DNA from: Hymenopellis radicata
Lineage: Eukaryota; Basidiomycota; Agaricomycetes; Agaricales; Physalacriaceae
NCBI GenBank assembly: GCA_015501595.1
Contig: JADNRX010000287.1
Coordinates: 1 to 64,000 of the forward strand
Length of the DNA stretch: 64,000 nucleotides
Direction: 5' to 3'
The notes under the pieces were generated by a model. The model had not been told where the DNA came from, did not search any database, and saw only the letters and a list, made by a program, of their open reading frames with translations. Made by a program: the position numbers and the translations under genes. The number at the start of each line of letters is the position of its first letter. The stretch's first letter is position 1. Of this stretch, positions 30,845-42,600 are shown one piece after another.

Positions 30845-32858
30845 ATGGTAGTCAATCGACCAGCACATGTTGTGTACCGTCGTCATTTTTTCGAACATGG
30901 ACACGCTCTGTGGATTCCCGAACCCGACGAAAGTCTTCCGGATGCATACAAAATGCAGGGAATACTGTACCGTTTCGACCATAGGTTCGCAGCATGTGAC
31001 ACGATATGCCGTGAACCTACAGCGAATAGCTTCGTTTCCAGGCACGGACACGGAATTACCCGATTTGGACGCCCCGCCGCCAGGCGGGGCCGAAAATTTC
31101 CATTTTGGGCGATCTGTGCCTGAAAAAATGGACCGTGACGCGATATGAGCTATCTATAGCTTCGCTTCGCGAGGCTCCGTGATCCGGTATGGGAATTACC
31201 GGTCGAAACGGTACAGTAAGCGTTGGAGACGTCGGGATGTTCACTCGAGGTGGCGGATTCGACTTCCTGTATAACATTCATCGTGCCGGTGATGACCCGA
31301 TAAACTTTTGTGTTCCTCCCAACCTGCAACCGCTGCCTCTCACCGAGTCGCCTATCGCGCTTCCCAAGTGGCAAAAGAGAAACTCTTTTTTCACCAGCTC
31401 CCAAGTCGCCAGTCGCTCCTTTGTGCTGGACGGTTCTGTGACGGCCTTGTGAGTAGCTCCGACCGTCCTGCACCTTTGTTCGCCAGCTGATGCGCTGTAA
31501 GGTCTCCTGTAGGTGGCGGATTAGGTTTCGAATTCACGACGGACACGTCCGAAGCTGCGATCTTGGTCTTACCGCATGGCGCGGCGCGTTACGATGCCAG
31601 GAATCTCGCGATATATAATCGATATGCAGCGGAACATGGGATGTCGCTCTATCAGTACGTGAATGGAACGCTCGGACGTGAAGTCCCAATGGATCTATCT
31701 TCATCGTCACTGGATGCGACAAGTGCCCATCTTGGGGAGTGGCAGCCGTTAGTAAGCCTAAACGCATACGCGAAGTATCCTTGAATTTCGTAGCCGGGGA
31801 CTTGCGGAGGGTCGTCTAGCAATTCGCAAATCATGCACCTTGAACTCAGGCGTTTCGATGCGTTGTTCTCATGAAGAAGACACCTCTTCGACTTCGCTGG
31901 GTACGCTTTAACCACAACATTTTAATATGATTGCTGACGTGCTTTATAAAGCAATATCTTCGCTCACCGATACGCTTCGTCAATCTGCTCTGAATTTGAT
32001 AGACGCCCGTACTGATGACACGCCTGCCTCGCCCAAGGCCCTGGCTCCATCCGCCGTTTCAACCCCACCAAGTTGGAACCGCCTCCACAAACGGTTCCTG
32101 CTGTCACTGAGCCACCTAATCAGTGTGTCTTCATCCGTGAATCTCGATAGTATTACAAAGGGTTCCCCTCATCAATGCACTCCAGCAATCCGTACCCGTG
32201 GCGGGGTACGTGAACAACGATCACTGGAATCCCTTTCGGTCCACGGACTGGGTGCCGTTTTCTGCCATTTCGAGAGGCCAAGCTTCAGAGTTTCCAACGA
32301 TTGGTCAGAACAGATCTGCTAGACCGCCGTTTGAAGAGTCTATGGAATCTATCGACGATGAGTCGTGGGAAGACGACTTTGAGATTATTGGCGCTAGAGG
32401 TATGGGATCGCCTCAAGGTTCTGCAGCGGTAAGCAAGTATGTTATACACTGGTACTAGCTCATTCATCCATGTAAAGATGATGAATCCGGCTTTGTATAT
32501 CGGCGAACATATTCTTTCCGTGATGGTCAGTTCTCGCGTAGCGACGTTAACCCCGTTCTGATTCGGCATATACAGTGCCCTACTGCAAAATCGGCTGTCA
32601 TTAACGATGAGACATGGATTGCCGCGGCGAAGGAATGTGATGATGGACCTAATGATTTGACCGCATTGCTACAGAAGGTTCTCGAGCGTAATACTGTTGA
32701 AGAGGTCGATGGTAGGTTCTTTCGTTTTTGATGGTCGTCATATATTCATCGTCGTGTTCATAGGCGTAGTTACCTTGCGCGAAAGAGATGCCGCCCCGCA
32801 GGAGTCGGTGGCAAAACCTCAGCCACCGGAAACTCCCAAGCCAAGAGAACCACAATGA
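30845..32858 (+). pseudogene. Unrecognised family, copy 2, interrupted by a MITE
   Basis: Begins MVVNRPAHVVYRRHFFEHGH and matches copy 1 (15311-17063). A 252-bp MITE sits in exon 1; excising it with one TA joins AYKMQGI to SVGDVGMFTRGGGFDFLYN in frame. With the element present, translation stops inside it after FWAICA. A second lesion, a one-base deletion in REVP/NGSIF near 31687, breaks the frame before the TGCDKC core. Later segments keep the family pattern (AVINDETW, LLQKVLERN) and the last exon ends KPREPQ. The Gly/Phe stretch is GGGLGFEF after an intron ending at 31512. Confidence 0.8.
30965..31216. mobile_element. TA-flanked MITE (252 bp) sharing ends with the 4-kb transposon
   Basis: Exact 16-bp terminal inverted repeats CTGTACCGTTTCGACC, flanked by TA at 30963-30964 and 31217-31218. 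The left end continues ATAGGTTC, so TTTCGACCATAGGTTC is identical to the right end of the transposon at 36708-40737. The interior has a hairpin GCCCCGCC-GCCA-GGCGGGGC and no coding capacity. The insertion point is verified by the host frame rejoining when the element is removed. Confidence 0.92.
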
Positions 32859-33690
32859 AGAAGGGGACATTAATAATGCTCGCATGCGTCTCGCGATGCA
32901 TGTTGGACGCTGGATATCGCAGTCGCATGTACACGCCTTGATACATGTCGGATAATACACTGAAGACATCCATCGTAAAGAGCTTTGAAGAGTCTGGGGC
33001 TTCTGCATTGGGACTGATTGCAGTTCTCTCAACGGTGGGTGCCGAAGAATAGTGATATTCAAATTGGGCGACAATTTGGTGAAGCCGTTTGGCAAGCTTC
33101 GCGACATGAAGGTTACATATTGCGAGAGCATACAGCCACCGTCCCACGAATTCCGAATGATACAGTGTCTGTTACCGCTTGCGTGGTGAGAGGCTATAAG
33201 CGTCCGTTCTCTCGTTTGTTGAGATCAAATGATTTTGCCTAGTAGTCTCGAGGAAGAAGAATGATTCAATGTAAGTATGAGCAGCGCATGGGAAGCTGAA
33301 AGTCACCCCGAAAAGCTCGCTTACTACTGGCTTCGGCAGATGCAGGCCTGATTACCGGTTCTAGAGTAGAGAAGTTCTTTCGGATGACATTCATGTACGG
33401 CAAACGCGAAATGAACTTCCGCCAGCGTGGAGATACTTGGACACACCGTTTAGAACCCTGTCACGGCAAAACTCGGGCAAAACTCGAAGACGAGAGGACT
33501 TCACAGTCCATTGGCATCTGGACCGATCTGGTGCTGATACGCAACTTGCGCCGAACTTGAGCGTCAGAAGCCATAAATGCCAGCACGTTGCGCAACGCCT
33601 CCGAGTTCAGCTGGGTGATAAAGTAATCAGATAAGATAAATGACGCGATGCCTGCAGAACGCGCCATCGCGGCATAAGTGACCACGAGTC
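32859..33690 (-). other. Minus-strand coding-like remnants, unassigned
   Basis: A frame at 32770-33147 reads GRWLYALAICNLHVAKLAKR ... LFTMDVFSVLSDMYQGVYMR and one at 33461-33685 reads GIASFILSDYFITQLNSEAL. Both have protein-like composition but start without ATG and are separated by stops. They may be pieces of one decayed gene. No domain recognised. Confidence 0.25.
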
Positions 33691-33769
33691 GCGTATGTAG
33701 AACGTCTCTCCCAACTACATAGAAGTTGTTTCAATGGTGGCGTGATATTTGTGGGGGCCGCGTCGGCGG

Positions 33770-33777
33770 TATATAAG
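33770..33777 (+). promoter_or_regulatory. TATA box of O-methyltransferase copy 2
   Basis: TATATAAG in the context GGCGGTATATAAGC, 63 nt before the ATG at 33841. Confidence 0.65.
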
Positions 33778-33840
33778 CTGCAACAAGAAATCCACCATTA
33801 TCACTGAACAACCTACCTCGACACATACAGCAGCAGCCAA

Positions 33841-34714
33841 ATGTCTTCCGAAGAAAACTACGGAATTTTCTCTTACAGCCAACTCCCCGCCACGTCGTAC
33901 GCCGACTGGGAGCGTACCGATCATTGGTTCAACTCCTTCCTCATCCCTGCCGACCCCGTCCTGGACGCTGGGGTAGCGAACGCCAAGAAGAACGGTCTCC
34001 CCGACATCGCTGTGAGCGCTTCCCAGGGCAAGTTTTTGTACCTGCTCGCCAAATCCCTTGGCGTGAAGAGAATCATCGAGCTCGGAACATTGGGAGGGTA
34101 GGCGCTTTTGGATGTTCCTTGGAAATAATGGCGCTAAATGCTCCTCGCAGATATTCCACGACGTGGCTTGCTAGAGCTCTCCCTGACGATGGCGAGCACA
34201 TTGGGCTCGAGTTGGAGGCCAAGCACGCAAAGGTACGCCGAGACTCGGCGGTGCGGAATCCTACACGTTCTGACTGTCGCCTGAGGTTGCCGAGGAAAAT
34301 GTGGCCAATGCCGGCCTTGGTTCCAAGGTTAAGTTTATTGTCGGGCCCGCCCTAGCCTCCCTGAAGGAGATCCCCACCTCTCCCAAATTCGACTTGGCGT
34401 TCATCGACGCGGATTGGGAGCATATCGCCGAGTACTTCCAGGAAGCTAAGAGGATCGTCAGGAGCGGTGGCGTTATTGTGAGATCCTGAGCCATATTTGT
34501 TTGAGCGTCGCTGACTGTTGGGCAGATCGTCGACAACGTAGTCCAGAATGGCGAAGTCTCCAACTTTGGCGAGAGCCACGCAGAGTGGGCCGAGTCGGAG
34601 GGTGTTCGTCGTCTTGTCAAGGCCATCCAGAACGATAAGGAGGTCGAAGCGACCGTCATCGGAACCGTTGGGGACAAAGGATACGATGGGTTCCTGTATG
34701 CCATTAGGAAGTAA
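33841..34714 (+). CDS. SAM-dependent O-methyltransferase, copy 2 (intact)
   Basis: Four exons (33841-34097, 34151-34232, 34286-34477, 34526-34714) give 239 residues without error. Motif I is IIELGTLGGYSTTWLA; LIGLE-type acidic position in HIGLELEAKH; metal/substrate region FDLAFIDADWEH; RIVRSGGVIIVDNVVQNGEV; C-terminus DKGYDGFLYAIRK. This is the class I (caffeoyl-CoA/catechol-type) O-methyltransferase fold, usually cation-dependent and cytosolic, acting on small catechol-like metabolites; the substrate here is unknown. The last intron has donor GTGAGA after GGVI. Copy 1 on the opposite strand 3.5 kb away is frameshifted, so this is the probable functional member. Confidence 0.9.
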
Positions 34715-34994
34715 TTATCTGAAAGGAGAAAGTTGTATGAAATGTACCAATGACTACGGACTGGAGTATATTGTCGTGACGAATTGGTGACGAATATTCC
34801 TAGTGGCGGGTTCGTCAATGGTGAAAAAGCGGAAGCGCTGAAAACGGTAAACCTTTACTTCGCTCTTCAACCGCGATATTCCGTGTGTTACTCCCAGAAT
34901 AAAATCTTGGTTCAACAGTTGAAGATTGCTAAATAATGTACAGACGACATGTCATTGCGCGCGGTGTATCTGACTTCTCAGCACCTTCCACACT

Positions 34995-36312
34995 TTACCA
35001 TACCATCGGCTCGTAGTCCTCTACTACAACAGTCAGACGTCTATTGGTTCCTTCTCCGAAAGAAAACTTTTTCTTGGTCAAAGGAAGACAGACGCTAAAC
35101 AGCCATTCCTCTGCGCGCTCCGCCAAATTACCGGATCCTCGCCATTTCGCATTACGATCAGGGAAATAGAGCATCTGGATCACCAGGTGGTCAATCGCTG
35201 CAGGCGTCGTAGTCAACGCACGATCAATCGGTTTCCACGATTCACTCGTGTCATGCGAGCTGTCGAACGACGTGCATTTGAAAGGGATGGAGGAAGGGTG
35301 AACGGGAGAGTCGAACTGCAAGAACACTTCCAGCTTGGGTATCGACACGGTGGGATCCAACGAAGACAGAACGTTGATCGGCCATTCTGTGCCGCGGCCT
35401 TTCTCGGGACTCCAGAACTCGACAGAGAATCCTAGCTGAATGGTAGGAGATTGCGTGTATGGCGGAATAACAGAAACCAATTCGACTGGTGCATTTACTG
35501 AAGAATGCTAAGTCAAAGATAACTCGACGAGTGTAAGGTGACCTACAGCTCGGTCCTATACGGAGATCCAATGTCTTGAGTGAAGACTGCAGTCCTCGAA
35601 CAACGGACCGCAGTTGAAACATTACATCCTCCTTCCTTCCTTCCCAGGAGTGCAAGACCGTGAGCGTCTGCACCGAACCAATCGCAGAGCATTCCCGATC
35701 CGACAGCCATTCCCCGATTCGGCGGTCTAGAGCGATCTCTAGGTGCTCGAGGTTCAATAAACGGTTTGAGGACTTCGACGTGACCAATACAACTCGCTCA
35801 TCGAAGCGAATGGCTACGTTTCTTAGGGACGAGTGACTGGCAGATTGTAAGACGCGATTGATATCAACGTGGCAATCAGAAAGGTCCAAATTGAAGTCCT
35901 CAAGTTGGGAAAGTTTTGACATGATCTCGAAAAATGTAGAACCGCGAAAGTCGACTCCCGAGAGGCGTAAGCTCAGGTGGTTAAGGTTCGTTAAGAGCTG
36001 GAGTAACTGCACTGCCAGATTCTGCCACACAGGCTTGTGGTTATTATCATTCTCGATGATAATCGTAAATCCTTGGATGGATGCGGCGAGACACGGGGAG
36101 GCGAGGAGGAGATCCCGTAGCTTTTCAACCCGTTTAGCGCTTTCGGGAGACGCGTCGCGGAAGAATGTGACGACGTGACCGAAGTGGACCTGGCGCACAG
36201 CGGGAAGGACATCTCGCCACACCATTCCCAAGTCGCGATATGTGAATGGATCGAGCTGGCCCACTTCTTCTAGTATCTTCAGCTTGACCTCAGTGGGGAG
36301 ATCTACGGTGGG
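34995..36312 (-). CDS. F-box-like protein
   Basis: Two exons are clear. The first opens after an acceptor at 36313 with PTEVKLKILEEVGQLDPFTYRDLGMVWRDVLP-type sequence (split here: LPTEVKLKILEEV, then YRDLGMVWRDVLP), an F-box-like start. LRR-like strands follow (LNHLSLRLSGVDF, LEDFNLDLSDCHVDI, SLRNVAIRF, NLEHLEIALDRRI, SLKTLDLRIG). The second exon starts after an intron at about 35497-35546 and ends KKKFSFGEG ... VEDYEPMVW. A 5' exon is required upstream; a candidate ending MPHIVYGLYI lies at about 36360-36395. Probably an SCF substrate receptor; targets unknown. Confidence 0.6.
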
Positions 36313-36659
36313 CTACAACGAGCAGTATCAGTTTCGAGCGTAACCTACCAAATGTACAGACCATACACGATGTGTGGCATGGACGTCAGTCTGCCGATTC
36401 TTGGATTGATCCATTTGGCAGTCAAAAGCGTGGAATTCCAGCTAGAGAGGAGGAAACGGGAATGTAGCAAGGGCAATTTGGATGGCTTCGTGACCGTAAA
36501 AGCAAAAGAAGGGGGTGGCAAATTAGGAGGTTCAGCCAAACATCGACCAAACACGATACAACCCAAGGTTCCAATATCAAACAGTACAATGTCTGTCAGC
36601 TTCTAGGTAGTACCTATTATTTAATGTACACAGAACTATATGATACACAAGTATTCGGC
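36313..36659. other. Short gap between F-box-like gene and the CAX tail exon
   Basis: May hold the first exon of the F-box-like gene and the original 3' UTR of the CAX gene. Nothing else seen. Confidence 0.45.
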
Positions 36660-39600
36660 CTAGCATTCCGAAAAGAGATTGCCCGTATCTGTACCACCTT
36701 GAGGGTACTGTAGTATTTCGACCGTAGGTTCACAGGGTGTGACCTGTGACCTCGTGAACTTGTTTGGTGGGATGTTCACAGCGGACATACCACTGTGACC
36801 CACTAAAAATAAGTTCACTAAATTTTTCAATGGCAGAGTTATTTCACAGGTTTTACAGTGCCAGTCATCACTTCTCCTCATGCCGAATCGGGGTTTTTGA
36901 TCAAAACCAAAGACCCGCACACCCTAATTTATGAAATGAGCGAACCAAACTCAAACTGCACGAAACGATAGCTACAGTATAGTAGGATGTTGTATTAAAA
37001 TATCTAAGCAATAGGACAACCTTTTGTTTTTCGACCTCCGAAAAAAATGACATAGTGTGGCGCAGTGCCCGTACAGGGTCAGGGTCAATGCCACCGGCTA
37101 CACGAAGTATATACATGGTATAAGGGTGCTATAATGTGTGTTTCTAAGCTCGAGAAATCACTTCTTTGTCCAGAAATGCGCTCTGAGGGATTCGGCGGTG
37201 AGAAGTGAACTTCTTCACGGCATATGCAGCCTGCTTGGGGTTCAGACCGTTTTTGTATGCGTCCATATAGCGGAAGCAGTGGCGAAAATAGCGTCGAATA
37301 TTCGCAACAGAAATGGCATCTAAGCATTCCGGCACAAGTCTCTGTGCAGTCGGAAAGGTCCCATCAGCAAGCTCTCGGAATCCTGAAAGAGTCAACATCA
37401 GATAAGGAACGTAAAGCAATGGCAGGGACTCACGTCGCTTCAACTGAGCCCAGACCATTTCAATCGGATTGAGTTCACAATGAAACTTTGGGAGAAAAAG
37501 GCACTTGTGTCCGCGGCGCTCAATAAGAACCTGCAGTAACGGCTTTTCCTTTTTGAAGTCTGGCTGCTGAGAAAGGAGTCGCTGCATGCAACAGTCAGCA
37601 GAGCGAGTATCGTCGTCCTCATCATCAATGTTGTCGTTGTCAACATCACCGCCATCTGCGGAGTCTGTATCACCACTCTTCTCAGCCCGCCGCAACTTGT
37701 CCTCTTTGTCGCGTGCTTTCTGAGACTTTTTGCACTCGTTGCAGACACCCAGTACCTTTCCCTTGCCCTCCAACACCTTCAGAAGATCCCGTTCACGAAG
37801 GATCTGTTCCATGCCTTTTGGCTTCCCAGCAAGTGAGTCACCGTTAGCATCCGTTCCATCGTAATCAGCGGGCCACACCATCTCCTGCACTTCGCCTGAT
37901 GGAAGGGTTGTGCTGTGCATTTTAGGCTGACCACCACCGGAACCACGATTCATTTTGTGCGCCAGTAAAGCATCACTGGCGAAGGCTTCATGAGCAGACG
38001 AGCAATCAAACAAGAAGACCGCAACATCGTCCGGGTATTTTGCTTCGAAGATATCAATGGCATCCTTTGTCTGTGCGATGAGCTGGGGCATGTCCCAGTA
38101 CGGGTCGTGGCCTTTACCGGGATGAATGATGCGCTGAGCGTCGAATGTGTTGCATTGATAGCGTGTATGAGGAGCGGGAGGTGGTGGTGGTGACCACTCC
38201 AAGCCTTCCGTGGTGCGATCCGTTGCTACTGTTGGTTTTTCAACTCGAGAGTTCTCTGTGGCACCCGCTTTCTTCGTGCGCTTCTTCTTGGGCTTTCCAC
38301 CGGCCGCCAATCTTTCAGCCTCTTTCCGAGCAGCCTCCTCTATTGCCGTCCTTTCAACAGCATCGCACCGATCCTTCTCTGCTTGCTGAGCAGGGCTCAG
38401 TGGTCGTTTGGGGAGCTTCTTCTCGCGCTCGATTTCTTCCTCGCTTAACTTCAGAGTTCCGGAGTCCTCGAGGACAAATCCAGAGACGTGAACCACTCGG
38501 CCACGTTCCTTCTTCCGAAGCTCGTGCTCATCCTCTCTCTCCCAAACAAAGAGGGACTGGTCGTTTGCGTGTACACATGTCTCATCGTGTGCAAGGATTC
38601 GATGGCGCTTCTCTCCAGGCTTGAGAATGGGCTCTTTCGGTGTCATGTTGTCTCCTTCGTACTCGACGCAATACCTGGTACATACATCATGAATATCTTT
38701 CTGTTGATAATAATAACGGACTCACGGAAGGATTTCGAGATACAGATAAGTCAACAATTCCTCGCGCTTCTTGACAACATCCGTGCGTTCGTGACCGTCA
38801 AAGTAAATGCCCTTCTGGTACCGCGATAGTTTATACCCAAGTTTTTTCAGCCAGCGCGTCGCAGTTGAAATTGAGATCCCGTCCTCTACACAGAGTTCCG
38901 GAAAGAGGAACTCGTTTACATATCGAAGAAGCTTCTCGGGCTTGATTCGACCTTTGAAACCACCATCTTCAACGGCAACCAGTCCTTTGGACCAAGCTTC
39001 CAACTTCTCCTTGACTTCTGGCTTGTCAAAATTGCTCTCATGCACTGCCCCCTTTCCTTGATGATTCTCGGGGAGCAGCCCTGTGCGGAATAAATGCTGT
39101 CCCGCACTGCGAAGCTTTAGGGCATGATATTTGGTTTTGCCTGCGGAACATGCGACGCGGATACTGGCATTCTCGGCGGGTTTGATACGGGCACGACGTG
39201 CCTTGAGCTTTGGCCGTGCAGATGGTGGTGCAACATTGATTCTCTGTGATAGTTTGGCGCGTTCCTCAGCAAGCCGAAGACGCTCATCGTTGTACAGGTC
39301 AATGAGATGCAGCTCCAGCACTTGGCCGGCTGCCTTTTGATCTGTGAGGACACGCTTGGGCTTTCGTAGCTCCTTGTCCAATTTCTGAACAGCCTTTCGA
39401 ACGACGCGATGAAAATGACGTGCTTGCTCTACTGGGGCATCCTCAACTGACGCGTTAAGCTCTGCATCGGTATCATAAAAATCGTCATTATGAGGGGGTT
39501 CTTCTACGACAGGTGGGGTAGACGACGACTGGGGAAGGGAGGGCTCGGTTATGAAGGGAGATGATGTTTGGGTGGGAGTATTATTGAATGAGGGAGGCAA

Positions 39601-42600
39601 GTCAGGTAATGGGATTTCTTCAGCTATGTTGGCACCAGTCATTTCAACGTCGCTATCGGCATCGAGTTCGTCGGGTAGAGAAGCCATTGCAGAGTCCGTG
39701 TATGAGACGATTGACGGGCCCAATGCAAGTGGTGCAGGTTGAGATGCCGGCAAAATCTCGCGTTCATCCGCATCGTCGTCGATTATGGGTGAAGACATTG
39801 TGTCGGACTTCTGCTTTTTGGTCGGCGGGCCACCAGTGTTCTGTACGGTGTTAATCAGTAAATCGAAAGATCCATGATAAGTAGAGACACACCTTTGGCT
39901 TAAATAATAACGCAATCGAGGGCTGAGCCATCTTGGCGCGTGCTTTCTTGGTCTTCCCAGTCTCGTTGCGATACTTCGTTGATGCAGACTGTCCTCGCGA
40001 GGCGGATTCGACCAAGTCCGCATCATCGTGCCGTCGCTTGCGTTCCTGTATAATCTGAAATGACTTAGAAAGTACGGTTAAGCAGTACATTGAATTGGCT
40101 TGCCAGAGCCTTATTCTTGGGTGCTTGTTTGCGACTCCCAGAAGGCATGGAGGTACCAGCATCGAGTAGTCCATCTGACTCGTTGGCGGCATCATCCGAG
40201 TCCTCGGCATAGGATTTATCGAGTTTTCCTTCTTGTTTGTCAGCTCTGTCGCGTCTGGTCTGCTCGCGCTGTGAGGCAGCAGTCGATTTCGCGCTGGTGC
40301 GCATGGCGGAGAAGACTATACCTACCCGGGGCACACTTCTGGAATTTCTCTGGCCAAAAAAATGACATGACCGTGGGAAAATAGTTTTTATTGCATAAAA
40401 CAACGTATTTTGGCGAGTACATTCCCGCAAAATTGGTCTAAAATCTCAGAAAAAATCTGCCCGGCCTACGCCCGGGTGTAAGAGAGGTGCCGACTGGCAC
40501 TGTAGGCTGAATCTCAGTATAATTAGAGACAAATGTGCTATTCTAGACCTAAAATACACCAAAAAGGAGAAAAATCCTATAAAAACTGCTATCAAGCTCA
40601 ATTTGAGAGCAAAAGTCCGATTTGTGACCAATTTTGGGCAGGTTCACAGCCAAAAAAAACTAGTGACCTGCTTATGTAATAGGTTCATTTTTCAGGCTCG
40701 TGACCTGTAACGTGAACCTATGGTCGAAATACGACAGTAATACCAAAACGAAAACGCCTGGAACCCAAGTTATTCATAGAACAGATACAGAAGGCGGAGG
40801 AGCACGTACGATTAACACATATGAGCCAAACAACAAGATACCGCTCATATAATGTGTGCGTCCATCCTCCGTCGCGAACCGCACAAGCAGGAAGAGGGTT
40901 ACGACCTCGAGCGGGTCAAACCTGAGGAAAATTTTTAGCATCACGCCGAGGGGGGTAGAAAGTAAGCGTACAACAGAGAAAGAGGCTTGCCGATCATCCA
41001 GCCTATGAGCACGAGTAGAGGGATAACGAAGAGAGCAATCTGACGATCAGCATGACGCGAAGCAGGAGGCAGCACACAGTTACCTGTATACACGACCCAA
41101 CAGAGACCGCTAGTGCAAGATCAACTTTGTTTCGATAGGCAACGAATACGGCTGTGATGTGCTCGGCAGCGTTGCCCACGCTGAATAGCGTAGTCAATGT
41201 CAATAAACAATATATACTGCACACGGCGCCGGCTTACATTGCAAGAAGAATAAGACCCAACCACTCCGTACTAACGGCGCCGGTCTATAAGGAAAGTCCA
41301 AATTAGCCTGTATATGTACTGAACACGTTCAGATGAGACGACCGACCTGTCCGATGCCCTCCAGTGAATCTGTTAGAGCCTCAGCCGTCACATCTGACGA
41401 TATTCTATCAACGTTTTGAACGGAGATTTTCTTAGTATGACACTTACATGTCAACCCAGTCGCAGCAAGCAACACGCCAATGGCCACCGTGAGATTCATC
41501 TCCGGCGTCTCCTTTTCGTCATCTTCTCTACGGTTAGTTGAATACACTCCTTCCTCAATGTCGCGGCGTGCCGTTGTTTGCCTCATGAGACGTCCATTCG
41601 CCGCCTGTGATCTACAATACTGGTCAGTATGAGAAAGATAACCCAAGACGAACAACTTTACCGCATCTGGTTTTCCCGAAGCTTTTCTGATATACAAGAG
41701 TTCTCCAAGATAGACATCGGACGGTCGCGTGTACCACGTCCAAGGGCAGCTGCACTCCCGAATGGAAGCGAGTTGTATCTCCTAAAAGACTCTGGCCGAG
41801 GAGCAGTAGGTAGAGGCGGCGGTGGAGCAAAGGTTTCGTGTTGTTGAGCAGGTTCGCCTTCCATCGACGACCTCGGCGAGTCTAAGAGCACGTCATTTGC
41901 CGGATTGTACAGGTGTGAATGGCTGTACAACTGGAAGACCATGTAACTGACATAGATGAATATCAATATCAATGCGCTGCCTCGGGACATTTCGAGGATG
42001 ACATTGCGCTCTTGGTCTTCTCCAGCGGCTTGTTCAATCGCAAATGCAAACACGGTGGGCATTACCAGCGCAATGACGGCAAGGATCAAAAGGGACGTGT
42101 TTAATTGAGCGGCGCTCTGTTGGAACTCTTGTTCCGAGAAACGGAGTCCACCAACAATGAACGCCATGCCAGTGACGAGAAGAAGATTGGAGAGGAGGCC
42201 GCCCTGGGCATTATTAACGCGTGTTTTTACAGCAACATAAGTAGACATACAAGTAACGAGGCTTGGACAACGCGGATTTCGCATTTTACAAGCAGGAGAA
42301 TGGCGATAATGAACTCGGTCGCGTTGCCGAGTGACGCGTTTATGAGGCCACCTATGGCATCGCCGGTGTAAAGTGCGATAGTTTCTGTCCCATGACCGAG
42401 CATTCCTGCGAGCGGTATGACGCCCAGTAGCGCCATAGCAAACACAGCCTAGCAGCTCGTCAGTATCGGAAATTAAGTACACGACATACACGTACGCCAT
42501 CTGTTTGGTGGGTGTAATGTAGAGCCCAAGCAACAGGGTTGAAGACAAGCAATGCATTGACCCAGCTATAGGTCGCGGCGGATTTGAGACTCGCAAAATA

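Larger units (their letters stand above)
36708..40737 (-). mobile_element. 4,030-bp Tc1/mariner-like DDE transposon, apparently complete
   Basis: Terminal inverted repeats of 26 bp with two mismatches (left CTGTAGTATTTCGACCGTAG..., right complement CTGTCGTATTTCGACCATAG...), flanked by TA at 36706-36707 and 40738-40739. Subterminal GTGACCT/AGGTCAC motifs recur near both ends. It contains one multi-exon transposase gene on the minus strand. It lies in the final exon of the CAX gene in the same orientation. The intact frame, matched ends and clean target duplication indicate recent insertion. Confidence 0.93.

Noticed and set aside
36708..40737. KDZ/CxC-type transposon as the identity of the 4-kb element
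   Set aside because: The TA target duplication and NPIEMVW catalytic block fit the Tc1/mariner-IS630 group; only one CxxC-like motif is present.
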